In this document: positions 31,116 to 40,425 of the stretch, piece by piece
Numbering within the stretch: position 1 is the stretch's first letter
Layout of the letters: every line of letters starts with the position of its first letter
From: Colimorpha sp002372855
Lineage (GTDB): Bacteria; Bacteroidota; Bacteroidia; Bacteroidales; P3
Assembly (NCBI GenBank): GCA_946621635.1
Contig: CAMOOR010000007.1
Coordinates: 1 to 53,601 of the forward strand
Reading direction: 5' to 3'
DNA: 53,601 nt
Notes under the pieces: generated by a model
What the model saw: the letters and a program-made list of their open reading frames with translations, nothing else
What the model was told of the DNA's origin: nothing
The model's database searches: none
Translations under genes and position numbers: made by a program

Positions 31116-34100
31116 TTAAAACGAGAATCTTACTGTCAAACCACCTTTGGTTGTTGAATTTGGATACGAGTTGGAAATGTAGGGTGTATTGATATTGGTC
31201 TGGAAGAAAGCTTTTAGCGTAAGCGTCGTTGTCAGCGCATATTCTGCACTGAGTTCGGCCATCCATACAGAGCTACCAGACGATATCTGGGAGAGGTTCT
31301 GATTAATCTTGCGAATCGTGGTCTTGTTGGCGTTATAGGTAAGATTGAGCTTTACCACCAAGTCACTCTTGAGTTTATGGGTCTTGTCGGCAAATTTTAC
31401 ATCGAATGCAATGTCCTTGAAACTATAACCAGCGCCAAGTGTAAAACCGCTGCGGGTTGTCTCTGTAAGCTGGTTGTTGGAGAAGGAGAGCATCAGGGTA
31501 CGGTTCTTTTGAAGAGAGAAGTTGAACTGGAAGCTGTTGACCATGTTCACCGAAACACGGATCAATGGGTTGAACTGTTCTGTAATCTGCACTCCTTCCA
31601 TACTGACAGGAGGAACATAATCGCCGGTATTGTTGAGAACGCTTTCGGTACCATAGTCATAGTCATCCATTCCGGAAAGGGTGGCATCAGTGTAGAAGTT
31701 GCCGACTGCATAGGTAGATGAGTAGCGGTGCGATATAGCAATATTGGTAAACCACTTCTTTAAAAATTGTATTTTGTTCAATCCATTGTAGGTAACGTTC
31801 CAGTTGGGCAGCGGGAACGACTGGAATGGCGAGAAACTGTAATTCTTTGCGTCTTTGCCCAAATAGGTCGCCAAGAAGGAGGTAAGAAGCACCGTCTGCG
31901 AGTTGGCACTGTATCCGGCTGGGAAATACTGTCCATTCATTGTATCCAGCACCATCTGGTCGTTGTATGGATCCGAATTGGCCTCCGCAAGGCGAGCTGC
32001 AATGATCGAACGGTTTTCAAGAAATTCGGCAAAGAGCGCATCGCCATCAGAAAACGATGTCATGAAACTCCACGTCGTGGTATTGTAACTACCCGTCATG
32101 CGATACGACATCGGGCCGTCCACATAGCCCACATCCGAAAGATACTTATAGTAGTACTCTTCACGGCTGTTGTATGTCTGCGAAGCATTGACGGAAATCT
32201 TGAAATCACGTATCGGTTCGACATTGGCTTGCATCGACAACTCCCGATTGACCGTCATCTCATGAGGCGAGTTGAAAAGGGTGTCTCGCGAGAGCAGGTC
32301 GTTGCGCAACAAGTCCTCAGCCACATCATAGTCATAGCCAAGAATATATCCTGGACCCGGACTCCAATATGTCTGCGGATCAAGTCCAACAAAATGGGGT
32401 TCACCCATATAGCCTGGCAGTCGCGAGCCATTGGTGATATTGTATTGGATACGGGCATCTTTCACTCCGGTCAGCAGTCGCAATCCAAAGTAACCCACTT
32501 CCTTCAGAATTTCTTGGAACCGAACCTGGCGCAGGCTGTCAGCCATGGCTATAGAATCCTGAACGCTGATCTTGGTCTTTTGGCGGTTGTTCCTTGCCGG
32601 CTGTTTCTTGTTGTTCTTCGGGGCATTGGCATCCTTCAGCAGCTTGATTTTGTTGTACAGCGTTGTCATATTGGCATTGACCGATGCCTGCATCGTTGTC
32701 GACCCCTGCATAGTGGCGCCCATGCTCTGCAGTGCCTGCGTCGTACCTTGATAGACATAGTTGGTTCGATAGTTCAACGGCACCTTCAAGAAATCAAGAT
32801 AGGGAAGTTTGCTGATGGGCAACTCGTAGGTGGCAGTAATCGTCTGTTGGAAGTTCTGCATCGTCCCGCCGCGCGCAATCGAACGCCAGATAGAATCGCT
32901 CGCCGACGACGTCTCTATTCTTCCTATCGGCTCTTCGATACGGGCATTGGCATTGGCGGAATACTGGATGTGGAACGTCCTCATCAGGTCGTATTGCACC
33001 CCATAGGTTCTTTGCCATGTAAACTGCTTGAAGTATGTAGGCTTGATGATAACCAGTGCTGCGCTCTTGTTCCTCAGCAGTGTTTCCTCGTAGTCTCGAT
33101 AGATTTCTGTCGAGAAACTCAGGCTCTTCGGCAAATAATAGAAATTGAACTCTTTCAGGATTTTCCATGCCTTGTTCTTGAACAATTTCACCTTGTCGAA
33201 CGGTTTCACGGGCTCCGGCTGCATACTGTAGTTGTATGTAAATCCGCCTCGATGTTGGTCTTTGCTGTAGCTTTCTATGTCCTCGTCGCTTGTCCGTTCC
33301 CTGCTATAGGCATAAGAAAACGAGAAATTCTCTATGTCGTAAATGTGTGGCTTCAGGTTATCCTTCCCTACCCTGTCCTTTCTCACATTGGCCAGCGTCA
33401 GGTTGGTTGCCGACTTTCTGCGCTGCGTCATCTGCCTGACGCTGTCGCGGTCGGCTTCGGAACCGAAAGTAGCCAGGTCGTCATACAACAACACGTCGGG
33501 ATTGTACGGATTGTATTCCGGACTGCCAATCTCCCGACTGTAGTCAAGGTACAGCGGAATATGCATTCCCCATTCCTCCGGCAGGAATTTACCCAGTTCC
33601 ATGTCGAAGGTGGTCTGGAATGTGAAGGTATTCATCAACTCTTCCTTGATGAGCGGGTCCTCCAGGTTGCCGAAGTTCGCTGTTGTATACGAACCGTATA
33701 CCGACAGGTTGCCCACGTCCGCCAAATTGGTTCGCGCCAATGCCATTGCGGCCCATCCTCCTTTATTCAAGTAGTCCGTCAACCGCAACTCGTTGATCCA
33801 TATCGTTGCCGATTTGGGCAACATGTTGTTTCCGTCGGTAAGACTCTCTTTTTTCGGGTTGCGTACACCCACCATGATGACCTTCACCTTCCCCAGGTTG
33901 GGCGTGCCAAGCACCGTATATTTTTTCCCGTCAACCATCTCGCTATAGAGCAATGTCGGCGAATATCCACTCTCGCCATTGCGTATTTTCCTGTTGCGAT
34001 TGGTTTTGATTTCCGTCATCTTTTGCAGGTCTATGTCCACATTGTTCTCTATCGGCCAAATGGCATAAGGGTCGTCGCTGGGCGTATACCACGGCGTCAA

Positions 34101-37100
34101 CTTCAGCGGGAGTTCATACTCGTAATAGTTACTCGTGTAGTCCGTACCCAAACGCACAAACACCATCAGGTCATCGTCGTCCATCTGGTCGCCTGCATAT
34201 TTCTTCTCGGCATGGACAAACATCTTCACATGCCCATAGTGTCGCAAGTCATAGCTCGTCGAACGGTAGATGGCTCGCGCGTCGCCGCTAGCAAGTCCGT
34301 CCACATCCAGCGCAATCGACTGTTCGTTGAGCTGCGTGTAGCTGTTGCCACTCGAGTACCACTCCTCTCGCTCGATTCCCGGAGGCAGCACATACGGCAC
34401 CGGGTCGCGGCTGCCGTTCTCCTCAATGTTCACCGTGGCGATGTTGAAACTTGTGTTCTCGCTCGTACCCGTAGTATAGTCGCCCGGCTGCAGCAGATCC
34501 TCGCTGTATTTTCTCCAGGTCGAGTACACCAAATCCAACGTGGCGAAACGCAATATCACCGGCTCTTCAAACTGGTTCAGGAACATTCTCATGAAGCGGA
34601 TGGACTGGTAACCGTTGATACTGCCGATTTTGGCATCCGGCTCCCGTATGGGGATACGGAACTGGTACCACCTGCAGGTTGTCGACTCCCCGTTCTCCAA
34701 CTGTACATTGCGCGTCTCCTGAATGTCGACAATATGGTTCTCTCCGATGACCATCCTGTCCGGACGCAGGTCTATCTCGTATTGGTAATAGTTCTCCGCT
34801 TCGCTCAACGTGTTGTCCTTGTTGATGTCTTCCACGTTGGGGTAGGCGCTGGCGCTGGTCATGTATTCCTCGTCGCTGTCCTCGTCCACCGGCGAATTGC
34901 CTTCGGGGTTGTTGTATTTCTTGTATCGGTCGGTGACCTTCACGTCGTTGTTGTCATAGTAGGTGCTGCGGAAATACATGAAGTCGTCGCCCGACGGGTC
35001 CTCGGCCGCCTTCTGATATGCCACCGACCCCGTGCCGAAGCGCTGGCCCACCTCGTCAAGATACCACCTGAAGAAGTCCTGTTCGTCTTCCAAACCATGG
35101 GTCGACCCCAATCCGTCATATCCCACATCCTGATACATGCGGCTCTGGGCGTCATTGTCGAAGGCGTTCACTATCGGTTGCGTCGTCGGCACACGTCCCC
35201 AGATGGTGGTGTCCACATTGACTATCGTGGCACTCGTCGGCAAGCCGTTCTCAAAACTCTTCCGTCCGTCGCGCAGAATATCCTCGCTGATGTCTCCCAG
35301 GTTGATATACAGCTTGCCACCGCTGTGCGTGGGATTCTCGATGAAGGGGTCCATCAGCCAGAATTCGATGGTTTCTATGTTCTGTGTCTCGAAGTCGGTA
35401 TAGTCCAGTTTTCTCATTATACCGCCCCATCGACTTGCCGGATTCTCCAGCGTGCCGCTGTCGGTGAGACCTGCGCTGTAGGCTGTCGGCGCCACATCGT
35501 AGTTGTACGGACCTCTCTCCGAAGGATAGTAGGCCAGGTTCAACTCGTAGACATACGTCGGCTGGCCTGCCACCCGGTCTTTGTTCGGGAACACCTCCTG
35601 CTCATAGATCCTTCTCGCGTATGGTTTCGACATATCGTCTCGGGTGATATTGCTCGGACGGGTACCCGTATTGTAGAAGTCGTTGCTGATTCTGTACCAT
35701 GCCAACTTGGCCCTGTTCTTGCCATAGTCCAGACCGCTGCCGGGGGCCGTCTCCGGGAACATCGCCGTGCTCAAGCGCCAGTCCTGCGGCGTGCTGGCCA
35801 GGAACCACGAGTTCACCGTCGTCAGGTTGATACTGCTCTCGGCTCCTTCAAAGTCGTCCACATAGCTCACACTGCCCTCTTCGCTTCCCGTACTGCTCAT
35901 GCCGGGAATGAAGTGGGCAAACTCGGCGGTCAGACTCAGGTTAGACGGTGCCTTGGTGTCGATTCCCGGCAGCAGGTCCACCAGTTTGGTCACCAGCGGC
36001 ACCTCGCCTCTCCAGTTCACATCCAGGCCCCATATCGTATTGCTTGTTGGCTCATCGCCGAAGTTGTTCTTCTGCGTCAGCGGCTTCTCGTGCAGGTTCA
36101 TCACCGTCGCACCGATGTTGAAGTCTTTCTCCACCTCGTAGTTAAGGTGCAGACCCAGCATCCGCTTGGTGGTCATGCTGAACGAGTTGTTCTCCGAACT
36201 CACACTGATGGGTGTCCCGGAGCTGAGGATGCTTTCGTTGATGATTCGCACCGTTCCCATGGTGTAGTCCACCGTGTAGTCCACATTCTCTATCAGCGGC
36301 ATTCCGCCCGCCGTCACCGTGACACTGCCTTGCGTCACACTGTAGCCCAACGAAATCTCGCCGCTCACACTGCTCGTGTAATAGCCTTCCAGGTAGAACC
36401 TGTTTCTCTCTGCATACTGCTGTGCCAGGGCCTTGGTCATGGTGTAGAGCGAGTCGAAGCAGTACTTCCGCGCCATCTCCTCGTCGCCCAACAATTCCCT
36501 CAGGTCTTTGCCGAAGGGTTCCACATACGGGAAAAAGATTCTGCCCGTCGATGCTTGGATCAAACCGCCCTTGAAGGCCGCCGAGTCCATCCAGTCAAAC
36601 ACGCCGTCGGCGTAGTAATAGCTCTGGCTGGCATCCATCCTGTCGAGCCCGAACAGTTCAATCAGCGGCACACCCTCCCGCGGACCTTCGGTGAAGAATC
36701 CCACTCCGACACCGCCGTCCTCGCTCTCGTACAGCACATTCAACCGGAATCCGTCGCGACTCAGCTGGCTGCTCTTCAGGAAGTAGACGTTTTTCATCAT
36801 CAGCTTCCACAGCGGGCTCCGTGTATCCACCGTCGTACTCTTCAGCAGTTTTACTATCAGCGTGTTCGGGTCGTTCACACCGTCTGTCGTCAACTCGCCC
36901 ACCTGATACACCGTCGTGTCGCCCACCACCTGGTACTGGTAGGCCACGGCAAGCACCTGGTCGTTGCTCAACGGCTGGTTCAGGGTGATGAATCCCAACT
37001 CGCGGTTGAAGGTGTATTCGTTCTGGTTCAGCAGGCGCGCGCTCTCCACTTTCTCATATTCGCTTCCCGCCGTAAATCCTATGCCCTGCATGAAACTGGT

Positions 37101-38231
37101 CACCGAGTTCACACTGCGCACACTGGCCGGGTTGACCAGCGTCAGCAGGTCGTTGGCCCCGTTGCTCGGCTTCACATTGCCGTTGCCGTGCACACGCGGG
37201 CTCCACGGATTGCCTTCGCCAAGGTCCGTCAGGGCCAGGATGTTCCTGTTCTGCGTCACGGCGGCACCCACATTCGTCCTCCACACCTCGATTCTCAGAA
37301 TCCTCACGTTCGTGTTGGCCACCGGCAGCGTGCTCATCGCACGGTTGTAGTTGTCGTAGAAGTATTGCGCTATGAAGTAGTGGCGGTTGTCCTCGTATTC
37401 GTCGGCCCTGATTTCAAACTCGTGGCTGCTCGCTCCCCCCTGCACCTGCAGGTTCTCCGTGCTGGTCTCCTTTTCGCTCACCACGGCGTCCACCGTCAGC
37501 TTGCCGAACTTCAGCTTGGTGTGGAAGCCGAACAGTTGCTGGCTGCCCTTGATGAGGGTCGTCGTCAACGGGAACGAGACATCCGCCGCCTCGAACAGCT
37601 GCAGTATGTCGTCCTCCTTGCCCTCGTATTTCAGCTTCAGCTGGTTCTCGAAGTCGAAGGTGGCATTGGTGTTGTGGTTGATGTCGAAACTGATCAGGTC
37701 GCCTATCTTGGCGTTGAGGTTGATTTGCAGGTTCTCGTCGAAGTCGAAGGTCGTCACGCTCCTCTCGCTGGCATCCCTCTGCGGGTCGTCGCGGTAGTTG
37801 TTCACTATCTGGAATGTCAGCTCCGCGCTTCCGCTGGGCGTAATCTTGATTTCCGGCTTGCCCATCAGGGCCTCAAGCTTCTGGCTGATCTGGTTGAATC
37901 CGGGAATCTTGCTCAGCAGGCCGCCGTCGCTGTTGTCGAGCACCGTGCCCCCGCGCTTCTCGTCCCAGTACTGGCGCATCAGCTGCTCCATCTTCCAGTC
38001 CTCGTAGTCCTCAAAACTCATGTATTCGCGACCAATCTCCATGTCGCCCACCATCTTCACCTTCACGTAGTCGCCATGTTCGGCGTCGTATATCACAGTG
38101 TCCCTCACGCCCTTAGGCGTATAGCCACTGCCCATCGGCGTAAAGTCGACCGAATCGCTCTGTGCCATCGCCACAGCGTGGACACACAAAGCCACCGCCA
38201 ATAGTAGTATATATCGAGTTATTGCTTTCAA
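31116..38231 (-). CDS. sprA: Type IX secretion outer-membrane translocon SprA (Sov)
   Basis: 2371 residues with a signal peptide (about 1-23, ending AMAQ), the usual size of SprA, the giant beta-barrel channel that moves T9SS cargo across the outer membrane. Features I recognise are the conserved N-terminal region (PEIKITPSGSAELTFQIVNN, then FDFDENLQINLNAKIGD), a second SprA_N-like region (LHLNYEVEKDFNIGATVMNL and SSINLTTVNSWFLAST), the central DFETQNIETIEFWLMDPF block and a C-terminal end in aromatic beta-strands (GGLTVRFSF). The giant protein at 10534 carries a matching sorting domain and is a likely cargo. It lies downstream of ruvA, an arrangement I recall in other Bacteroidetes. The 183-nt spacer upstream is filled by a 7-bp repeat and an A/T-rich region. 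Confidence 0.93.
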   Translation of the reverse strand: MKAITRYILLLAVALCVHAVAMAQSDSVDFTPMGSGYTPKGVRDTVIYDAEHGDYVKVKMVGDMEIGREYMSFEDYEDWKMEQLMRQYWDEKRGGTVLDNSDGGLLSKIPGFNQISQKLEALMGKPEIKITPSGSAELTFQIVNNYRDDPQRDASERSVTTFDFDENLQINLNAKIGDLISFDINHNTNATFDFENQLKLKYEGKEDDILQLFEAADVSFPLTTTLIKGSQQLFGFHTKLKFGKLTVDAVVSEKETSTENLQVQGGASSHEFEIRADEYEDNRHYFIAQYFYDNYNRAMSTLPVANTNVRILRIEVWRTNVGAAVTQNRNILALTDLGEGNPWSPRVHGNGNVKPSNGANDLLTLVNPASVRSVNSVTSFMQGIGFTAGSEYEKVESARLLNQNEYTFNRELGFITLNQPLSNDQVLAVAYQYQVVGDTTVYQVGELTTDGVNDPNTLIVKLLKSTTVDTRSPLWKLMMKNVYFLKSSQLSRDGFRLNVLYESEDGGVGVGFFTEGPREGVPLIELFGLDRMDASQSYYYADGVFDWMDSAAFKGGLIQASTGRIFFPYVEPFGKDLRELLGDEEMARKYCFDSLYTMTKALAQQYAERNRFYLEGYYTSSVSGEISLGYSVTQGSVTVTAGGMPLIENVDYTVDYTMGTVRIINESILSSGTPISVSSENNSFSMTTKRMLGLHLNYEVEKDFNIGATVMNLHEKPLTQKNNFGDEPTSNTIWGLDVNWRGEVPLVTKLVDLLPGIDTKAPSNLSLTAEFAHFIPGMSSTGSEEGSVSYVDDFEGAESSINLTTVNSWFLASTPQDWRLSTAMFPETAPGSGLDYGKNRAKLAWYRISNDFYNTGTRPSNITRDDMSKPYARRIYEQEVFPNKDRVAGQPTYVYELNLAYYPSERGPYNYDVAPTAYSAGLTDSGTLENPASRWGGIMRKLDYTDFETQNIETIEFWLMDPFIENPTHSGGKLYINLGDISEDILRDGRKSFENGLPTSATIVNVDTTIWGRVPTTQPIVNAFDNDAQSRMYQDVGYDGLGSTHGLEDEQDFFRWYLDEVGQRFGTGSVAYQKAAEDPSGDDFMYFRSTYYDNNDVKVTDRYKKYNNPEGNSPVDEDSDEEYMTSASAYPNVEDINKDNTLSEAENYYQYEIDLRPDRMVIGENHIVDIQETRNVQLENGESTTCRWYQFRIPIREPDAKIGSINGYQSIRFMRMFLNQFEEPVILRFATLDLVYSTWRKYSEDLLQPGDYTTGTSENTSFNIATVNIEENGSRDPVPYVLPPGIEREEWYSSGNSYTQLNEQSIALDVDGLASGDARAIYRSTSYDLRHYGHVKMFVHAEKKYAGDQMDDDDLMVFVRLGTDYTSNYYEYELPLKLTPWYTPSDDPYAIWPIENNVDIDLQKMTEIKTNRNRKIRNGESGYSPTLLYSEMVDGKKYTVLGTPNLGKVKVIMVGVRNPKKESLTDGNNMLPKSATIWINELRLTDYLNKGGWAAMALARTNLADVGNLSVYGSYTTANFGNLEDPLIKEELMNTFTFQTTFDMELGKFLPEEWGMHIPLYLDYSREIGSPEYNPYNPDVLLYDDLATFGSEADRDSVRQMTQRRKSATNLTLANVRKDRVGKDNLKPHIYDIENFSFSYAYSRERTSDEDIESYSKDQHRGGFTYNYSMQPEPVKPFDKVKLFKNKAWKILKEFNFYYLPKSLSFSTEIYRDYEETLLRNKSAALVIIKPTYFKQFTWQRTYGVQYDLMRTFHIQYSANANARIEEPIGRIETSSASDSIWRSIARGGTMQNFQQTITATYELPISKLPYLDFLKVPLNYRTNYVYQGTTQALQSMGATMQGSTTMQASVNANMTTLYNKIKLLKDANAPKNNKKQPARNNRQKTKISVQDSIAMADSLRQVRFQEILKEVGYFGLRLLTGVKDARIQYNITNGSRLPGYMGEPHFVGLDPQTYWSPGPGYILGYDYDVAEDLLRNDLLSRDTLFNSPHEMTVNRELSMQANVEPIRDFKISVNASQTYNSREEYYYKYLSDVGYVDGPMSYRMTGSYNTTTWSFMTSFSDGDALFAEFLENRSIIAARLAEANSDPYNDQMVLDTMNGQYFPAGYSANSQTVLLTSFLATYLGKDAKNYSFSPFQSFPLPNWNVTYNGLNKIQFLKKWFTNIAISHRYSSTYAVGNFYTDATLSGMDDYDYGTESVLNNTGDYVPPVSMEGVQITEQFNPLIRVSVNMVNSFQFNFSLQKNRTLMLSFSNNQLTETTRSGFTLGAGYSFKDIAFDVKFADKTHKLKSDLVVKLNLTYNANKTTIRKINQNLSQISSGSSVWMAELSAEYALTTTLTLKAFFQTNINTPYISNSYPNSTTKGGLTVRFSF

Positions 38232-38336
38232 TTAGTCCTTTTTCTCTTTCAACCCTACCAAAACGCAATTCCTCGACAAATATTGTATCGCCCCAATAAT
38301 AAAAATATAAAAATTATTAAAATCCCCCCAACTCCC

Positions 38337-38404
38337 CACTACTCACTAAATACTAAACACTAAACACTGAACACTAAACACTACTCACTAAACACTAAAC
38401 ACTG
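38337..38404. repeat. ACTAAAC tandem repeat between ruvA and sprA
   Basis: About nine units of ACTAAAC with variants (ACTGAAC, ACTACTC). On the coding (minus) strand the unit GTTTAGT carries TAG. The 7-bp period puts stops in all frames downstream of ruvA. Confidence 0.75.
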
Positions 38405-38414
38405 CCCCCAGCCC

Positions 38415-39014
38415 CTACAGCCTCCTCAACCCCTCTTTGATAATCTCTTCCACCGTCATCGGGCTGCCGTCGGCATTCTTCCAGTCGCCCGACGAGAGCA
38501 GCTTCTCCACGGCAGGCTTGGCGAAGCCCAGCATCGTCAGCGCCGTCTGCGCCTCCTCGAGTGTCCGTGTCCGTTCGCCACTCACCACACTCCTTTCACC
38601 ACTCAACACGCCGCCCACCTTGTCGGCCAGCTCGAGCACAATCCTTTGGGCCGTCTTGGCACCGATGCCTTTCACGCGCTGCACCTTCTTCACATCCTGC
38701 GTCTGGATGGCCTCGCGAAGCTCGTCCACCGTCAGCGACGACAGCATCACCCTCGCCGTCTGGTTGCCCACGCCGTTCACACCCACCAGTATGCGGAACA
38801 TCTCGCGCTCCGCCATGTCGTAGAACCCGAACAGCTGCTGTGCATCCTCCCGCACCACGTGGTGGGCGTAGAGCTTCACCTGCTCGCCCTCCGTGCGCCG
38901 CAGCGCCTCATAGGTATTCAACGTGATTTCCAACAGATATCCCACTCCTCCGCAATCCACCACAGCCTGTGTCGGCTCCAACGAGGCCAGTCGCCCCTGA
39001 AAGTATTCGTACAT
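38415..39014 (-). CDS. ruvA: Holliday junction DNA helicase subunit RuvA
   Basis: 199 residues from MYEYFQGRLASLEPTQ; an in-frame ATG nine codons upstream is inside a repeat and is rejected. The OB-fold N-domain (VVDCGGVGYLLEIT), the helix-hairpin-helix motifs (LVGVNGVGNQTARVMLSSL and VKGIGAKTAQRIVLEL) and the C-terminal domain (EAQTALTMLGFAKPAVEKLL) are in order. It binds four-way junctions and loads RuvB. It stands 37 nt after the beta-helix lipoprotein and upstream of sprA. Confidence 0.96.
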   Translation of the reverse strand: MYEYFQGRLASLEPTQAVVDCGGVGYLLEITLNTYEALRRTEGEQVKLYAHHVVREDAQQLFGFYDMAEREMFRILVGVNGVGNQTARVMLSSLTVDELREAIQTQDVKKVQRVKGIGAKTAQRIVLELADKVGGVLSGERSVVSGERTRTLEEAQTALTMLGFAKPAVEKLLSSGDWKNADGSPMTVEEIIKEGLRRL

Positions 39015-39029
39015 ATTCGTTTTGTTTTT

Positions 39030-39064
39030 TTCAATTTTCAATTCTCAATTTTCAATTTTCAATT
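39030..39064. repeat. CAATTTT tandem repeat overlapping the lipoprotein stop
   Basis: Five 7-bp units CAATTTT/CAATTCT. On the minus strand the unit is AAAATTG, and the lipoprotein stop TGA lies inside the first unit, so the following units repeat the stop in the other frames. Confidence 0.75.
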
Positions 39065-40350
39065 CCCACCGGGAACTGGTACCCTATCCCCTCTGCCGGC
39101 GAGCCCTCCTGGAGGGTGTAGTCGTCCTCGCCGGGGTCGGCGAAGAGGGGGTCCTCGCTCCATTCGCCACCCTTCACAATGCTGTGCAAGCCGAGGTTAT
39201 AGTTCATCTCATACCCCTCCAGCTCGCTCAGCAGCACCTCCTTTTGGTAGGTGCCCCACACGATGCAGTCCCTGAAGTCGGCCCTCAGCAGGTTGCCGCC
39301 CACGGGCTCACCGTTCTGTATCACATTGTTGGCCAGCACGATGGTCTCCACCTTGCGGGCGCTGTAGCTCCAGTAGTTGGCGAAGGTGCACTGGCGGAAG
39401 TCGTAGCTGCCGCCCCCCAGCACCGTCAGGCCCGCCAGGCAGTCGTACACCAGCAGGTTGCGCCCCACGATGGTGGCGCCCTGGCCTATGATGCCGCAGT
39501 CGCTCATGTTGCGCACAACGGTGTTGCTCACCGTGAGCTGCGCCCCGGGATAGCACCGCAAGCCGCCCACGCCGTTCTCTATCACCGCGTGGTCTATCAC
39601 ATTGCCCGTGCTGTAGTTGTAGAACCACACCGTCTGCCACTGCCCCGGCAGGAACGAGTACCATCCGTCGTGCCTCACCGACGAGAACACCACGGGTTCC
39701 TCGGCCGTGCCCAGCGCACGCAGGTGGGCGTTGGAGTCCACTATCAGCATGGCCCCGGTACAGAAGTAGAGCTCCTCGCCGGGATTCAGCGCAAGCGTGT
39801 GACCGTCGAGCACCGCGGCAGGCTCCACGAAGACGTGGGGCCGCGTGTGGTCCCACCCCTCGCAGTCGATGACGGCAAACCAGGTCGAGTCGTCCGCGTT
39901 GCGGCGATGGTACACGGCGTTGCGCCCCCAGGCCGTCAGCGGCAGGCGCTGCCCGTTGCCGAAGAGGATGGCGTCCTCCACCAGGAAAGGCTGCGTCTCG
40001 TCGTTGGGGTTGATATTGGCATGGACAAAGATGAAGACACTGTCGCCGGCCTCGATTTCCACATTGCGGGCCACCATCGACGTGTCGCCGTCCACATTCA
40101 GGCGGAAACGGCTGGCGCGGCCGCCCGCGAGGGTCACCGTGCTCAGGCGCACATTGTCGTCCGTGCGGTTGTACACCGTCAGCATACGTGTCGGCGTGCC
40201 CACGGTGGTGAACACCGTGTCGAAAGCCACCGTGTCGGCCGAGAAGTCCAGCTTCGCCGCACCGTCGTCCGTCACAAACCCTTCCCTCTCGCACGAGACG
40301 GACATCCACGGCAGCAAGCCCAAAACCATTATGTATAAAAACCTTTTCAT
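39052..40350 (-). CDS. Exported lipoprotein with right-handed beta-helix repeats
   Basis: 432 residues from MKRFLYIMVLGLLPWMSVSC, with lipobox cysteine at residue 20 (an upstream in-frame ATG at 40371 lies in a repeat region). The N-terminal third is a beta-sandwich region (KLDFSADTVAFDTVFTT, ASRFRLNVDG, FIFVHANINP). The rest has short strands of parallel beta-helix type (HLRALGTAEEPVVFSSVRHD, VIDHAVIENGVGGLRCYPGA, TIVGRNLLVYDCLAGLTVLG). Conserved in Bacteroidetes without a known function, to my recollection. Probably cell-surface or periplasmic. It follows the M64 peptidase gene by 69 nt. Confidence 0.75.
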   Translation of the reverse strand: MKRFLYIMVLGLLPWMSVSCEREGFVTDDGAAKLDFSADTVAFDTVFTTVGTPTRMLTVYNRTDDNVRLSTVTLAGGRASRFRLNVDGDTSMVARNVEIEAGDSVFIFVHANINPNDETQPFLVEDAILFGNGQRLPLTAWGRNAVYHRRNADDSTWFAVIDCEGWDHTRPHVFVEPAAVLDGHTLALNPGEELYFCTGAMLIVDSNAHLRALGTAEEPVVFSSVRHDGWYSFLPGQWQTVWFYNYSTGNVIDHAVIENGVGGLRCYPGAQLTVSNTVVRNMSDCGIIGQGATIVGRNLLVYDCLAGLTVLGGGSYDFRQCTFANYWSYSARKVETIVLANNVIQNGEPVGGNLLRADFRDCIVWGTYQKEVLLSELEGYEMNYNLGLHSIVKGGEWSEDPLFADPGEDDYTLQEGSPAEGIGYQFPVGIEN

Positions 40351-40361
40351 CTGCTTAAAAA

Positions 40362-40425
40362 ACTCAGCCACTCAGTCACTCAGCCACTCAGTCACTCAGC
40401 CACTCAGCCACTCCGTCACTCACTT
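40362..40425. repeat. 8-bp CACTCAGC/T tandem repeat after the M64 gene
   Basis: About seven 8-bp units alternate CACTCAGT and CACTCAGC. On the coding strand the unit GCTGAGTG carries TGA and starts at the M64 peptidase stop codon, so stops occur in all frames. Confidence 0.78.

Noticed and set aside
31767..38204. A 2145-codon open frame antisense to sprA
   Set aside because: Composition (His/Arg/Val-rich) and lack of any motif mark it as a shadow of sprA, whose family features are clear.
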